A stretch of DNA of 64,000 nucleotides from Allodiplogaster sudhausi (GCA_945643635.1 CALZFC010000055.1:882001-946000); one strand, 5' to 3'; shown: positions 1 to 12,221, numbered from the stretch's first letter. Translations and numbers: made by a program. Notes: a model not told the origin generated them from the sequence alone.

Positions 1-687
1 ATCTAACAAACCCCAGTCCTGTGCTAATCCTTCATTCCTTATCGAGACTATTTAGTCGAGGTGCCAGTTCTTTCGTCTTCCTTCTTCCCGTTGTTCGAAA
101 TAGCCTTGGCACTCAAATGCAAGGAGAAGCAACCGCTCACGATACTCTTGTAACGTATAATTACTCTTGCAAGGTTTAAACACTTTGTGCATATAACCAC
201 TACTTTCCTCTCAAAATAGAGTGGAGTTTATAAACTATGTAGTTTAGTCCTATCTCAGGTGTCTGTATTTTATGTCAATGAAAATTGGATAATACACATG
301 TCTTCAAGTTATGTAAATGTTGTGGTTTCTGAAACCGGTAGAAATCGGATATGGGCAGAGCATCAAAGTCGTTGAAGTGTTGGAATGAGTGCAATGTACT
401 GTCGGTACTCACTATGTCTCCAGAGTATTCACTATATCTGTAGACTAAAAAGGCAAGCAGCATTTCTGTTCCCGTACTTGGAATGATAGAAAGCTGACAA
501 TGAGAGCACCTTTAGAATGATGGAAATTTTGCTCTCTTTATCTCTATATATCTATCCATCTACGTCTTTCCCTCTCTCTCTCTATCTCTCTCTATCTCTA
601 TATATCTCTCCATCTACGTCTCTCTCTCTCTCTCTATCTCTATCTCTATTCTGCGTCTTTCCCTCTCTCTCTCTCTCCCTCTCTTTG

Positions 688-733
<46 letters not shown>

Positions 734-1050
734 GCTCTGTGTCCTCTCTTGTATGGTGAGAGAGAATTGAGATGACTAGACTGCGGCGGAAACGACAGAG
801 AGCAAAAAAGTTGATTAGGGAAAAAGTAGCGGATTCGCAGGCAAGTTAAGATAAAATCGCGCAAGACAGATTACGTAAAGATGAAGATCGTAATTGTAAT
901 TATGATGAGTGCATCCTTTCTACCTCTAATCTTGCCTTGTTCCATAACCTTTTTCGTTACCTTTCATCATAATACCTTTTTTACCCTCTCTCTCCCTCGT
1001 TTGTCTCTTTCTCTCTCACCCTCTCTCTCCCTCTTTCTTTCTCTCTTCAG
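1..1050. other. No gene seen; CT-rich microsatellite
   Basis: I see no supportable coding exon here. Positions 541-760 are a long imperfect CT tract (CTCT with TATCT and GTCT interruptions), and 980-1050 is a second CT tract running up to a CTTCAG acceptor-like site at about 1050. Confidence 0.5.
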
Positions 1051-1281
1051 TTATGATGCCGAGAAGCACGTCTCCGTGTGTCTTACCATGGCACCGCCCC
1101 TTCTGCCTTGCACTCCCGCCTCCCGCTTCATCATCAAAGCATCAGAAGAGAATTTCTCAACCGAGCTTCTCCCCGATCTCCCTTCCGCCCTCCTCTTCTA
1201 CAGTTTCCCAGAAGGAAGAAGTCTGTCTTTGCTACTTCAAATGTTGCGACATGATTAACTCTCTGCACCTCACGGCAATGA
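1051..1281 (+). CDS. Possible exon of an unidentified gene
   Basis: A segment of higher GC content lies between an acceptor-like CTCTTCAG at 1050 and a strong donor-like GTACGT at 1282, both in plus orientation. Two frames are open. One is proline/serine-rich, ends with several cysteines (VCLCYFKCC) and stays open to the donor. The other reads like a compact domain (EENFSTELLPDLP, then FPEGRSLSLLLQMLRHD) and stops at about 1258. I cannot choose between them and recognise no family. Confidence 0.2.
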
Positions 1282-1900
1282 TGGTACGTTTTACGCCGAT
1301 TTATCAATGACCAACTAATCTCGGTTTTTACTCTTCATTCATCATCTATTCCGGATAAAAAATTTTGCAGATATGTACGTATTCATATTCTTAGCATGGG
1401 AAACGTGAGAGAAACAAACAAGAGGGGCAGGGATCATAAATACATCCAGAACCTTTCGCTGATAAACAAACTTAACATCTCGTTTAGCTTCATTTATCTC
1501 TATCTCTTGGCTTTTCTTCATTTCTATATCTCTGATTCGATGTCTCTTTCTTTTCGATTTCAACGTCAAACTTGTCCAACGAGGTCCATTCAGAAATCGA
1601 CGTAACAGTCGTAAAGAACACTCCTAAACATAGCATCTATTCAAACTTTCAATTACACATCTAACTAAGCCACAAAGCTATATAGTTTGCATATATACGC
1701 ATTTCAGCCACGAATACCTTTGAAAAGAAATCTCGAATTCAATGAACATTGACCAAAAGCAAAAAAGTAAAGTGTAGACAATTTTCATGATATAATGAAA
1801 GAAAAGAAAAGAAGAGTATGAGATAGAATAACGTGAAGAGAATTACAGAGCGTACTGGGGGTGACGTGGCCACTGCCCGCATCTACTTCATCTTCTCCAT

Positions 1901-3109
1901 CTAAACCATCTGGCAGACTCGGCTGTCTCCAGAACGGAACGGATGAGCTCTCCAAGTTCGTGGCCTCTTTCTCTGGCCAAGATGGCCAGGAGCCGCGGCC
2001 TCCACTGTCAGATTTTACTCTCTACATTACCTCTGATTCTGTTATCAATCTTGGTTCTCCTCATCAATTCTGGGAAAAGTGGTCCTGTAATGTTGTGTAC
2101 CGTTTATGGACTTTTAGGTTTTCAAACGAATATTTTGAAAACAAAGGGATACATTTATGAAATAAAAATTACTAACCATAAGGGGATGTTGATAAATGTG
2201 CAATAGAAAAGAGTGATCTTGATTCTGTTCGAAGTCAGAAAGGAATCCCTTTCGAATCCCTTCCTGACGTATTCTCATTATCAGGCATACGATTCTGTAG
2301 TTGTTTTGGTCGTACTCGGAGAGATTTCCGAGATCTTCCGGAGGAACCTGGAGCCTATTCTTGGACTGCAGAGAGGAATCTCTGTACTACCGTATCCCAT
2401 TTGACGCCCTCAATGACGCGATCTCTTGTTATGAGGCGCACTTTCCACATTATTAATAGCTCTCACCGAGTAGCTCTGGCAGACGTAATTGGGAATTATG
2501 AACATCCCGTCTGACTGGCCAAGGACCCAGCTTATTTGTATTGTTTTCATTACTCTTCCAGGGGATGTTGCAGAATGCCCTGGAAGGAGGGAACGTGTGA
2601 AATGATGTCAGCTATTCGGCCTGAGTACCAGACTCTCTCACACCTCCACAACCGTTCCCTCCGGGCATCGCGGTTCCCGTCCCCTTCCCTTCTCGCATCT
2701 CTCCCTCTTTGTCTCATTCTCTCTCATGCTCTCTCTCTCATTCTCTCTCTCATTCTCTCTCTCCATCTCTCTCGCATTCTCTCCTTCTCTCTCTCCCTCT
2801 CTCTCGCATTCACTCTCTCATTCTCTCTCATTCTCTCTCTCTCTCTCCCCTACATCTTTCCTCCCCTCTGTTCTCTCAAGCATAATCGGTCATCAAAATC
2901 GTCATGATGGTTAGCCGCTAGTAAATAACTGAATTCTTCTGCATGAAGAAAAGTGCGAGCACCAAAGTGTTCGGCACACGGTAATTTCAGCCGGCTTCCT
3001 AAAATGGCAATGAGTGACATTTGATAGTTGTGAGGCTGAGTTTAGCAGAGAGAGAGAGACGGAAAGAGAGAGAGAGAGGAAGAGAAGGAGAGAGAGAGAG
3101 AGAGATAGA

Positions 3110-3159
<50 letters not shown>

Positions 3160-3344
3160 GAGAGATATTGGAGGGTTAGGGGCGAGCGATGCTTGCTCTC
3201 TACATCGTGGTCAGCAAGCACGTGCAGAATGCTCTCCTCCAGAGCAGCGGCTATTCTGGGGACTATTATGAGACTGCACTGGACACTACTTTACTCTCAC
3301 CCGAAGGCAGGCTGCTCACTTCGCACCTTCCAGTTCTCTTCCAT
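1901..3344 (-). CDS. Unidentified gene, seven-exon model
   Basis: I do not recognise this protein. Seven short minus-strand exons join in phase: 3344-3301, 3255-3204, 3035-2980, 2579-2467, 2408-2316, 2069-2031 and 2004-1901. Together they encode about 166 residues and end at a TAG. The first exon begins with ATG (MEENWKVRSEQPAFG) and its first intron is only 45 nt. The most protein-like parts are ALEESILHVLAD in exon 2 and FCNIPWKSNENN in exon 4. The last exon is basic (GQRKRPRTWRAH). There is no obvious signal peptide or domain. The (GA/CT)n tracts at 2700-2870 and 3048-3165 fall in introns. Because small exons can be chained by chance, and the plus strand is also partly open here, the model is tentative. 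Confidence 0.33.
3048..3165. repeat. (GA)n microsatellite
   Basis: An almost uninterrupted AG dinucleotide tract with a few GGA and GATA interruptions. In the minus-strand gene model it is the CT-rich tract just upstream of the exon at 3035-2980. Confidence 0.8.
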
Positions 3345-3691
3345 TGATAATGAAGAAACGGAATGATGCGAGAGAAGACCGTCTTCTATCTGAGATATCA
3401 AATCTTTCTCTCTCCTGTTTCCAAGTGACCTTTATTAATCCTCTCCCCCACAATCGGATATCAAAGATGAAGCGATAAGTGTCCTTCTCGAGATGAACGT
3501 TTCATGTGCATCACGAGGAATTTTGTGTGGCTATGCAAACATTCTTTTAAGCTTAGTCTTTTTGTTAATCATAAGTAGCAGAAAGGTGGGAGGGCTTAAT
3601 CTGTTCCGGAGAATCCCTTCGCGAGAGTCTTCAATGAAATCTGACACTCGTCTTCACCGTTATATGGGAAGAAAGTAGAGAAAGAAGAAGA

Positions 3692-4928
3692 ATGGCCGTG
3701 TTCAGTTGGATGGTGCTGCCAGCAGATTCCGAGTCGCTGTCCGACTCGGTGGGCCGGCGCCGCCGCCATGTCATCTGTGGCAGGAACAGAAGGAGACCGG
3801 ACGGAGAGAACCTCCCCTTCGAGCAGCGATCGGTCTGTCCCTTCACTCTCCAGAGGAACATCAACTACAATGTCAGTCACTCCACTCTTTCTTCTACTGA
3901 TCTTCATTCAAAGACAAAATAGAACAACACCACGTGCAGGAATTATCATCGTCTGAGGGGGCTCTTTTTATACAGAGAGATAAGATTCAGGACCCTTGAA
4001 ATGGCCTGCAAAACGTGAACACTAACCGTCTTTTGTGTTAAAGGTATAAGCGATCAGAGCAAATACCCATTCATAATTGTCATTTTGATACTTGGAACAT
4101 ACATAGGAGCGCCCATTTCACCACTTGCTGAACACAAATGAGTTTCGTGTCTGCAGAAGATAAAATGTTGGGGGAACAAAGGGCAAAAGTTCCAACTGAA
4201 AAAGAGCTCGTTAAAGAATCTCGATTTATACACCAATTGTCATATCACGCAAAAATAGTGTCTTCCTTCAGTCTTCATCTTGTCCCCTCTCTCCCTCCCT
4301 CAAATCCTCTCCGCTCTTCCTCCCTCCACCTCTTTTCCTCTCTCCCTCCCTCTCTCCCTCCCTCTCTCCCTCGCTCTCTACCTCCCTCTCTCCATCCCTC
4401 TCTCCCTCCCTCTCTCCCTCTCCTCTCCTTCTCCCCCTCTCCCTCTTTGCTGGCTGCCTACGCAGCACAAAACTGCACTTATCTGCATTTATAAATTTTA
4501 AAAAAGTGTGCTCAAAATATTGTCTGCAAACATCTTACAGTTATTGCACGTGTTGTTTTGTTTTATTATAATAGCTTTTCATATTAGGTCGGAAAAGGAG
4601 GGATTTGGTTCTAAAAAGATAACAATTCTCCAAGCAAAAAAAAATTTTTTTAATGCAAGATATGATTCCTTTTATTTGCACTGAGCATAATATCTGGACG
4701 AAGACAAAGAAATTGTGGTTCATTGGATACCGCTCGTTTTGTTTCGCATATTTCCGGTGAAAACACCCTTAACATGTTTCGTTGATATGAAACAGGCTTA
4801 TGAGTGTTTTTATATGACCTCTGGGTTATGATCCCTCTCTTCTCTTTACTCGTACACTTCTGGCATCTCTCCCTAGCTCTCTTTCCTTCATATTCTCTCT
4901 CCCTCTCTCGCTCTTTCTTTGTCCCTCT

Positions 4929-5008
<80 letters not shown>

Positions 5009-5268
5009 GAGAATTCCGGTGTTGCTGGAGGAAGTGCGCTGCACCTGCGAGCGTCCCTCTCACATCTCTTCCTACTCTTCCATCCGCTGCCAACCAGTCA
5101 TCTACCGTATGCCCGTTCTCATTAGGTTCGCACTAAATTTGCTTGAGTGGTTGCTTCTGCGCACACTTGTGAATATTTAAGCTTTTTGCTTGAAAAAAAA
5201 AGTGACGAAGTGACGGGAATGATTCCTAATCCAGAAGGAGCTTCCTCCGCAAATTCAGTCGCTGAGCA

Positions 5269-5301
<33 letters not shown>

Positions 5302-5546
5302 GTCGCTCTCACTCCCCTTTTCATTTCTCTGATATCGTTTAAAAACTTTCTGTTTTCACCTCTAGTGCCATTTGGAAACATTCTAATAAATTACTGTTTA
5401 TCTTTTCCAGAGACGAATCTTCTGGCTTATATCGTCAAAATACGGAGGAGCTAACTCTCGCCTGCATTCCAGTCAAGCCGGTTGGTATGATCTCCTTAAT
5501 CCTCCAGATCTGCACAGATTCTGCATTGTACATATTCTGCCCTTGA
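3692..5546 (+). CDS. IL-17-like cytokine
   Basis: Likely a secreted cysteine-knot cytokine of the interleukin-17 family. Three exons join in phase: 3692-3871, 5010-5125 and 5411-5546, giving about 143 residues. Exon 1 carries a basic stretch (RRR then ICGRNRRR, possible proprotein cleavage) and then EQRSVCPFTLQRNINYN, which matches the start of the conserved IL-17 core (cysteine, proline, then an asparagine-arginine-isoleucine-proline run). Exon 2 continues RIPVLLEEVRCTCERP, the family's cysteine-rich strand after the RIP motif. Exon 3 ends with EELTLACIPVKPV, like the VGCTCV ending of the family. No signal peptide is visible in exon 1, so an upstream exon is probably missing; 3493-3590 (an ATG followed by a hydrophobic LLSLVFLLII run) is a candidate, but I could not join it in phase. 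The 1.1-kb first intron is mostly CT repeat. Confidence 0.72.
4295..4445. repeat. CTCCCTCC-type simple repeat
   Basis: An imperfect repeat of CTCTCCCTCC inside intron 1 of the IL-17-like gene. Confidence 0.75.
4868..5008. repeat. (CT)n tract forming a splice acceptor
   Basis: A CT dinucleotide tract that ends directly in CTTCCAG, the acceptor of exon 2 of the IL-17-like gene. It appears to serve as the polypyrimidine tract. Confidence 0.75.
5265..5410. repeat. (CT)n tract in IL-17-like intron 2
   Basis: The CT dinucleotide tract covers 5271-5320. The rest of the intron up to the acceptor TTTTCCAG at 5410 is unremarkable. Confidence 0.6.
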
Positions 5547-5675
5547 TTTTCTCGAGAATCTCTAGCTCAGTTGTTCTGGGTTTCAAAATAGCGTCAGTGT
5601 CTGTATGAATCACATGAGATGTGCACTTGTAGAAGAAAGAAGAAACTCTTTAGACCACAAAGAAAAGTTACTTAG

Positions 5676-5779
5676 GAAAGAGAGAGAGGGAGAGAGAGAA
5701 AGCGATAGAGAGAAAGCAGTAGGAGAGTGAAAGAGAGAGAGAGAAATATAGAGAGGGAAAGCGGTAGAAAAAGAGAAAG

Positions 5780-5824
<45 letters not shown>

Positions 5825-5990
5825 GTGGGGAGACTGAAAGAGAGAGAGAGAGACAGAGAGAGAGAGAGAGAAGGTTGGGGAGACTGAAAGAGAGAGAGAG
5901 AGAGAGACAGAGAGACAGAGAGAGAGAGAGAGAAAGAAGGTGTGGGGAGACTGAAAGAGAGAGAGAGAGAGAGAGAGAGAGAACACGGTA
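5676..5990. repeat. GA microsatellite with embedded longer unit
   Basis: Mostly (GA)n, but the non-repetitive string GGGGAGACTGAAAGAGAG recurs at about 5826, 5877 and 5945, so longer units of about 50-70 bp have been duplicated within the tract. It lies about 130 bp downstream of the IL-17-like stop codon. Confidence 0.7.
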
Positions 5991-6251
5991 TGATGAAAAC
6001 TGCGCTCTTTGCTTGCATCATACATGCTTGATTTCTTCGCTCTTTCTGCTGTTTCTTGCTTGAATCCTCTCGCTTGTTGTTCTCTCTTCTTTCTCTGATC
6101 TGTTTAGCTGTTCTCTTGTCTACTTGCTGACCTCACACATCCTGTGATGCTGCAGTCTTGAAAGGAGACATCTGCTCTGGTCTCAATTTTGGGGTTCCCT
6201 CCGAATGGCCCTTCCTCTCTTGGTCTCTCTCCCTCTCTTTCCCTTTGTCGT

Positions 6252-6298
<47 letters not shown>

Positions 6299-6587
6299 GT
6301 CTCTCTCTCTCTCTGTCTCTCTCTCTTTCGCTTTCTCTGCTTTCTCGGCTTCTTCCTCAGTCTTGTTCATTTTCGCTAACTAATTTTAGCCTTCAGTTTT
6401 TTTCCAGAAACAAAATATGCCTTCACTTCTCACATACATATGTATGTATGCAGTATTTGTTTGCTTACCACTCTTGTGCCAAGATGTCTACAAACACTCA
6501 TAGTGGAAATGAATCCCAGTTTGAATTCATTCTCCTCATCCCTCTGTTCCCTTCCTTTATCTTCCTCTCCTTGTCTCCCGCTGCCTC

Positions 6588-6637
<50 letters not shown>

Positions 6638-6843
6638 ATTCTATGACAATCGTGATATCCTCTGCTGACGCAGTTGGCATGAGATAACCAGACGAGTTGT
6701 GAGGAGTCGGAATGACGTGAGCATTCAATGTAAATCTGTAGGGATTGGGATGAAGAGTAACATTTGTACATTGCAGAAGACTGACGAAGCAGCACAAGAC
6801 ATTCTGATTCCGATTCGAACCGCGTCTGAGCAGGACTGAGCTT
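5991..6843. other. Intergenic; CT microsatellites, no gene seen
   Basis: It contains CT tracts at 6225-6330 and 6590-6636. Several short frames are open, but only because of the repeats. Confidence 0.5.
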
Positions 6844-6845
6844 GT

Positions 6846-6989
6846 GGATCTGTCTCTGATTCCTCCGATCTCTTCAGAGATGGATCTGTCTCTGATTCCT
6901 CCGATCTCTTCAGAGATGGATCTGTCTCTGATTCCTCCGATCTCTTCAGAGATGGATCTGTCTCTGATTCCTCCGATCTCTTCAGAGAT
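6846..6989. repeat. 36-bp minisatellite, four perfect copies
   Basis: Four head-to-tail copies of a 36-bp unit beginning GATCTGTCTCTGATTCCTCC. Because 36 is divisible by three, every frame stays open through the array. The plus strand would encode a repeated 12-residue unit (MDLSLIPPISSE) and the minus strand SLKRSEESETDP. I have no independent evidence that either is translated. Confidence 0.85.
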
Positions 6990-7654
6990 GACATCACGAG
7001 ATAGCCAAAGAGTAGACATTTGCGTAGACTCATCATGGCATATTTATCGTGAAAGTCAGTTGTGTTGTGTGCCATTTGAATTGATGCTATTGCGGGTTCA
7101 CTAATTGCTTGCTATTCAGTATAAGCTTTTAATATACACATATGTTCTATTTTAGATTTTTTTGTAGACCTACGTATTTATGTATATTCTGTGTTAGATT
7201 TTTGTTTGCGCCTGCTTCTCCTTCACCCGCTCTCTCCCCATTCTCTCCGCCTTCCACCGTACAGTCCCGCTCAACATTGTTGGGTCCGGTATTAATAGTA
7301 TTAATAGTATTAATATAAATAATACAAACTGGAATAGCGCGCTGAATACGCATTTTCGTGCCATTTCGCGTAGGAGTTTACCTATTTCGAAGATGGAGAT
7401 TACGACTGTGAAGACCGTTTTCAAAAATATGCTGAAATGGCGGAGATCTCATAATATAGCATTTAATTTGGCCGTGTATGGGTTCCAAACGGGCTGGCTT
7501 CAACTCCTGGACTACAAAGTGCAAAATAAAGTGAAATTTTCAGAGCACTTCTTACCTTTTTGAGTTTCTTGTTTTATTTCTTTTGAGTTTCTCATTTTGT
7601 TTATGTATAAACGACGAAAACAAAATTTTTTCGTGCTTGCAAAAATCTGTTCTC

Positions 7655-7725
7655 AAAAGGGTATCGAACCGAGACCTCGAGATTGCAGGTCAAAGACTTT
7701 CCAATACTCTACAGACGGTACAAAC
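7655..7725 (-). repeat. tRNA-Cys-like segment, left arm of foldback
   Basis: On the minus strand this reads an A-box-like TGTAGAGTATTGG, an anticodon-like loop CTGCAAT (GCA), and a B box GGTTCGATACC at tRNA-like spacing. The T-stem is degenerate and no full acceptor stem forms, so it is a tRNA-derived or tRNA-like relic, not a working tRNA gene. It is the inverted twin of the segment at 8233-8303. Confidence 0.55.
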
Positions 7726-7814
7726 AGAACTGATGATACCTTTCTTTGGACAGCGTCGAGTGCTCACAAATTAAACGTCGATTATGAACACTCTCTGTTT
7801 CCTACTTTAGTGGG

Positions 7815-7858
<44 letters not shown>

Positions 7859-8098
7859 AAGAAGGTGCAGCGTCGACTACATCTACTTTGCGTCACCGTT
7901 TCAAGGCTGAAGCTACGGTATGTCTTAGACCAACGATTTTTTCTCATTGTCAGCTAACAGCACCTGCACCTTCTTTCACTTCTCTCTCTCGCCCTCTCTC
8001 TATCTCTTTCTCTCTCCCGCTCTCTATTTCTCGAACCACCGGTCTCTCTTTCACTTTCTCCCTCTCTCCTTCTTTCTCGTTCTCTCGCATTCCCTCCA

Positions 8099-8143
<45 letters not shown>

Positions 8144-8232
8144 CCCACTAAAGTAGGAAACAGAGAGTGTTCAGAATCGACGTTTAATTTGTGAGCACTC
8201 GACGCTGTCCAAAGAAAGGTATCATCAGTTCT

Positions 8233-8303
8233 GTTTGTACCGTCTGTAGAGTATTGGAAAGTCTTTGACCTGCAATCTCGAGGTCTCGGTTCGATACCAT
8301 TTT
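8233..8303 (+). repeat. tRNA-Cys-like segment, right arm of foldback
   Basis: Same A-box-like, anticodon-like and B-box elements as the copy at 7655-7725, here on the plus strand. The two copies diverge outward from the element's centre. Confidence 0.55.
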
Positions 8304-8699
8304 GAGAACAGATTTTTGCAAGCACGAAAAATTTTTTTTTCGTCGTTTATACATAAACAAAATGAGAAACTCAAAAGAAATAAAACAAGAAACCAAAAAA
8401 GGTAAGAAGTGCTCAGAAAATTTCACTTTATTTTGCACTTTGTAGTCCAGGAGTTGAAGCCAGCCCGTTTGGAACCCATACACGGCCAAACTAAATGTTA
8501 TATTATGAGATCTCCGCCATTTCAGCATATTTTTGAAAACGGTCTTCACAGTCGTAATCTCCATCTTCGACATAGGTAAGTAAACTCCTACGCGAAATGG
8601 CACGAAAATGCGTATTCAGCGCGCTATTCCAGTTTGTATTATTTATATTAATACTATTAATACTATTAATACCGGACCCAACAATGTTGAGCGGGACTG

Positions 8700-8743
8700 T
8701 ACCCTTTCCTCTCTCTCTCAAACTCTTTCTCTAACGCCCTTCC

Positions 8744-8777
<34 letters not shown>

Positions 8778-9853
8778 CTCTTGTTAACCACTCAAAATCT
8801 CTTGACTCTCCTAGAATATCGTCTGAATAGTTCATTACCTTCGCATTGCTTTTCTGTCACTCATTTCGTACTGAGTTAGCTTCTTCTTAAAGAACGTAGA
8901 AAGAATGGGGCCAATAAGAGTGACTCTTCTTTCGCATTGTCTCTCTCATATCACTTTCGTATATCTCAATTCACATACGGTTCGTTACTGAGACATGTCT
9001 GTAATACATATTTTCCGTTCCTTTTCCCTTTGCTAACCGAAAAGCTTCATATTGCGAAACAATCGACCACATGGTCCTTGTTTTAAACGTCGGTGAATTC
9101 CGAGGTTCAACTTAAATCGCACCATTATTTGATTGTGGAATAAATAAGATAAAAATTCCAAGGTAAATTGCATTTTTATTGTTGCATCTATACAAGCACA
9201 AACATATGTATTTTGCACAGAAAAAAGAAAGACAACATTGGATATGAATGGAATTGATGACAATAGTCTGAAGGGCAGAGTAGAATGAAGGAATTGAGAA
9301 GAGACTGGCAAGGCCACTTCCCAGCCCGGATCACAAGTAGAGTGGCCCGCAGTGGAAAAGAGCCTGGACATCGGACGAGTTGTTCTCTCTTTGTGTACTC
9401 TTGTTCCAAGTTATGCAATCTAGAAGAAGACGAGTAAAAGTAAGGAAGTGGGGGAGTGGAAAAAAAGAGAGAGGAGCCTTGGCCAGAGTCCCCTTAGCTG
9501 AACTTTCATATGCATGATTCTGCTATGGAAATCCCTTCCTCCTAGTTGTTCCTCTCTTCTTCTTCTTCTATTTCTCAGTATCCTCTCTTCTTCAGGTTAG
9601 CAGAGAGCTTACTTTTTTCTCCAAATAATTACTGCTTGACTTAACCGTGTTGTGCTTTATGCAAATTTACAACTATCATCTCATTTCAACTTCATTGAAT
9701 TCTGAATAATAAAAACGAAGAGGATGGAAGGGTACTTAATTACATCGCTCCATCTTTGCACTACCAATTTGCATTTTCTTTTATGCTCTAGAAATGTTTG
9801 ACCTCTCCCTTTCCTCACGTCATCCTTCCCTCTATCCCTCATTGCAACTTCAG
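8700..9853. other. Intergenic; upstream of MAM gene
   Basis: CT microsatellite at 8735-8775. Nothing coding is supported. The first exon of the MAM gene, with its start codon and signal peptide, should lie here or slightly upstream, but I could not identify it. Confidence 0.4.
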
Positions 9854-12111
9854 AAGCATGCATTGGCGGGGGATCGACTGCACTTCAAGACTTCATGGAT
9901 CTACAAAGTTTGAATCACATTTATTTTATGATTCCTACAGAGAAGGAAACCATAAAATGATATTATTAAGAGTTCTTCTGCTAGCTTTTTTTATGCAAAC
10001 ATAACATTCATTAGTCTATCATATAACTTTCAGAATTTCTCGGCGGCGATATATCTGTAGACTGGTGGTCGCCTCTCTTCAGGCTTCGTTGGATATTATG
10101 ATTTATATGTGAACAATAGAAATAAAGAAGATAGAGATTGCAGAATGGAAATAAAGAAAGAGTGAGGAGAGTTGCAGCGTCGCTGCTTGGCCAGTTGGTC
10201 ATCTCCTACCCCTCCGACCTCAACTGCTGCCACTTCGATGCCTGGAGCAGCCGATCTTGCAGGTTCCGTGTCTTTATCCAAGTGGTAGCTTATCCTTGAA
10301 TGAATTGAGATGGCGTAACGAATGGACGATGACTGGAGGGGACGAACTCGACTGGGCCCGGCTCTATGGCCACTGGGGGGACGACCAGGGAATCACTATC
10401 TTTGGCACTCAGAAACATACAGGCTCGTTCCTTCACCCAATTCGTAGTATCAATCTATCTAATCACGTTGAGATTAGAGTTCTTATCATTAGACTGTTTT
10501 CAGTCATCTTTTGTGATGCTTCCTGAAGTGGTGCTAAGAACTGAATGGAATGACTAATTAGTAACTGTCCAGAGGGCTACTTCATGATGACGGGAACGAA
10601 GCAGAAGTTGGTAGCGGCGAGCTCAGCGATGCTGGTGTCTGACCCGGTTCAGTGCCAGGAGGGAGATGCCGTTCTCTCCTTCCGATACTGGACCAGTCCT
10701 TCTGTCAAGATACGCGTCTGCACGAGGCACTTTTTGTATACGCACCATTGTTCTTCATGCGTTTCATTACTCTATTGTGTAGGCTACCGAGTAGCGGGAA
10801 GCGTTACGAGTGGTGCAGCGATGACGTCACCACCGGAGACCCCGGACCGGCTCGAATTCTCGTTCCCGGAAGCATTCTCCACACCTTCGAGGTCTCGCTC
10901 TCCCTTTCTATCATTTTTGCGCTTTTTCCTGTCTGATATGCGTTTTGCTTGAAATGCTTGTAAAACTTATTGAAACGTCGCGTGGCCCAGTCAATCTAAA
11001 GCAAACGACCAAAATCTGGTGATGTCTAAATGGAAGGTAAAAGTTGTTCGGCCGAAACATGTAATTTATTTGGAGAGGAGTTGCTTTGACAGTGACACGG
11101 GGGAGGGCAGATGGTCGATGGTGAATTCTATCCCAGGCTGGCACTCGCTGGGGACAACTCTGCCTAGTCTTGCTAGATAAAGGTCCCTTGTTAGACAAGA
11201 ATGAGATGCTGCAGGTGAGCTTGAATAATAGGTGACCGGGGGTGGTTAGGCGGTGTCAACTATGAACGTGAAGTTTCTATCTCTCAACAATCGGGGATCT
11301 TGCAGGCAAATTTTGCTTGTACATAGAAATGGCAATGAACTTACACTTCCATAGTATTATACATATTTTGACAGGTATGAATGAATGTAAGAGATGCGAA
11401 AGGAAAATCAGTTCTCGATAAAGAGCCAGGGGAAAGTTGAAAGGGCAGTAAAACTAACATTCTTTCATATATTTTGTGCTGGCATATCGAAATATTAATT
11501 TCATGTACATATGTATGTAAATAAATAAAAGAAAGCTATCATTTCAGCTGGTGATCGAAGCGTACAACTTTGTACTGGACGCGTTCGGAGTTCGCGGAGG
11601 AGTGGTCGCCATCGATGACATCCTCTACAATGCAACTCGCATCTACAACTGCAGACTCTGTATCTATTTGGTGGAAGTGGTAGATCATTGCAGAGTGAAC
11701 GAAAAGAGTAGTGAAAGAGAGAATGATTTGTGATTGAGTGGCCCACTGGGATGACCCGCCCCCTCTGAACTCCTCAATCTGCGATGCCGTCGCGTGTTCC
11801 TTCGACAACCCTTCCTCGTCATGTCTCGTGGAATTCAAGGAAGCAAAGACAGAATGGAAGCTGCAGGGGGAGGAGACGAGAATTGGTCCTTGGCACACGG
11901 GCATTCGAACGACGCTCAGTAAGTTACATCCATTCACTTTGTTCCCCTCTCTTTCTTATTCTATCTCTCTCCCTCTCTCTCTGTCTCTTTCTCTCCCTCT
12001 CTATCTCTGTCTCTTTCTCTCCCTCTCTCTCTTCCCCTTCTGTAAATCTCTGTCTCTCTCTTCCATTTTGTCAATCTACCTCTCTCTCTCTTCCATTTTG
12101 TCAATCTCCCT

Positions 12112-12175
<64 letters not shown>

Positions 12176-12183
12176 GTCAATCT

Positions 12184-12221
<38 letters not shown>

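Larger units (their letters stand above)
7262..8699. mobile_element. Foldback (long inverted repeat) transposon, TA target site
   Basis: The left arm (7262 to about 7830) is an inverted copy of the right arm (about 8132-8699), nearly identical over some 565 bp. The ends read CAGTCCCGCTCAACATTG and its complement, each flanked by TA. That fits a non-autonomous Tc1/mariner-type element. The spacer (about 7831-8131) contains GA and CT microsatellites and a smaller hairpin (GGTGCAG and CTGCACC). No transposase frame is present. Both arms carry a tRNA-like segment, listed separately. Confidence 0.85.

Noticed and set aside
517..864. Open frames rich in SLSLSLS or RERERERE, here and across the window
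   Set aside because: They are translations of (CT)n or (GA)n microsatellites, which cannot produce stops in several frames.
3493..3678. Signal-peptide exon of the IL-17-like gene (hydrophobic LLSLVFLLII)
   Set aside because: Attractive by position, but no donor in it joins the IL-17 exon in the right phase; left as a candidate only.
7597..8603. Paired 180- and 139-codon frames in the TA foldback
   Set aside because: They are the two arms of the same inverted repeat and read through tRNA-like and microsatellite sequence.
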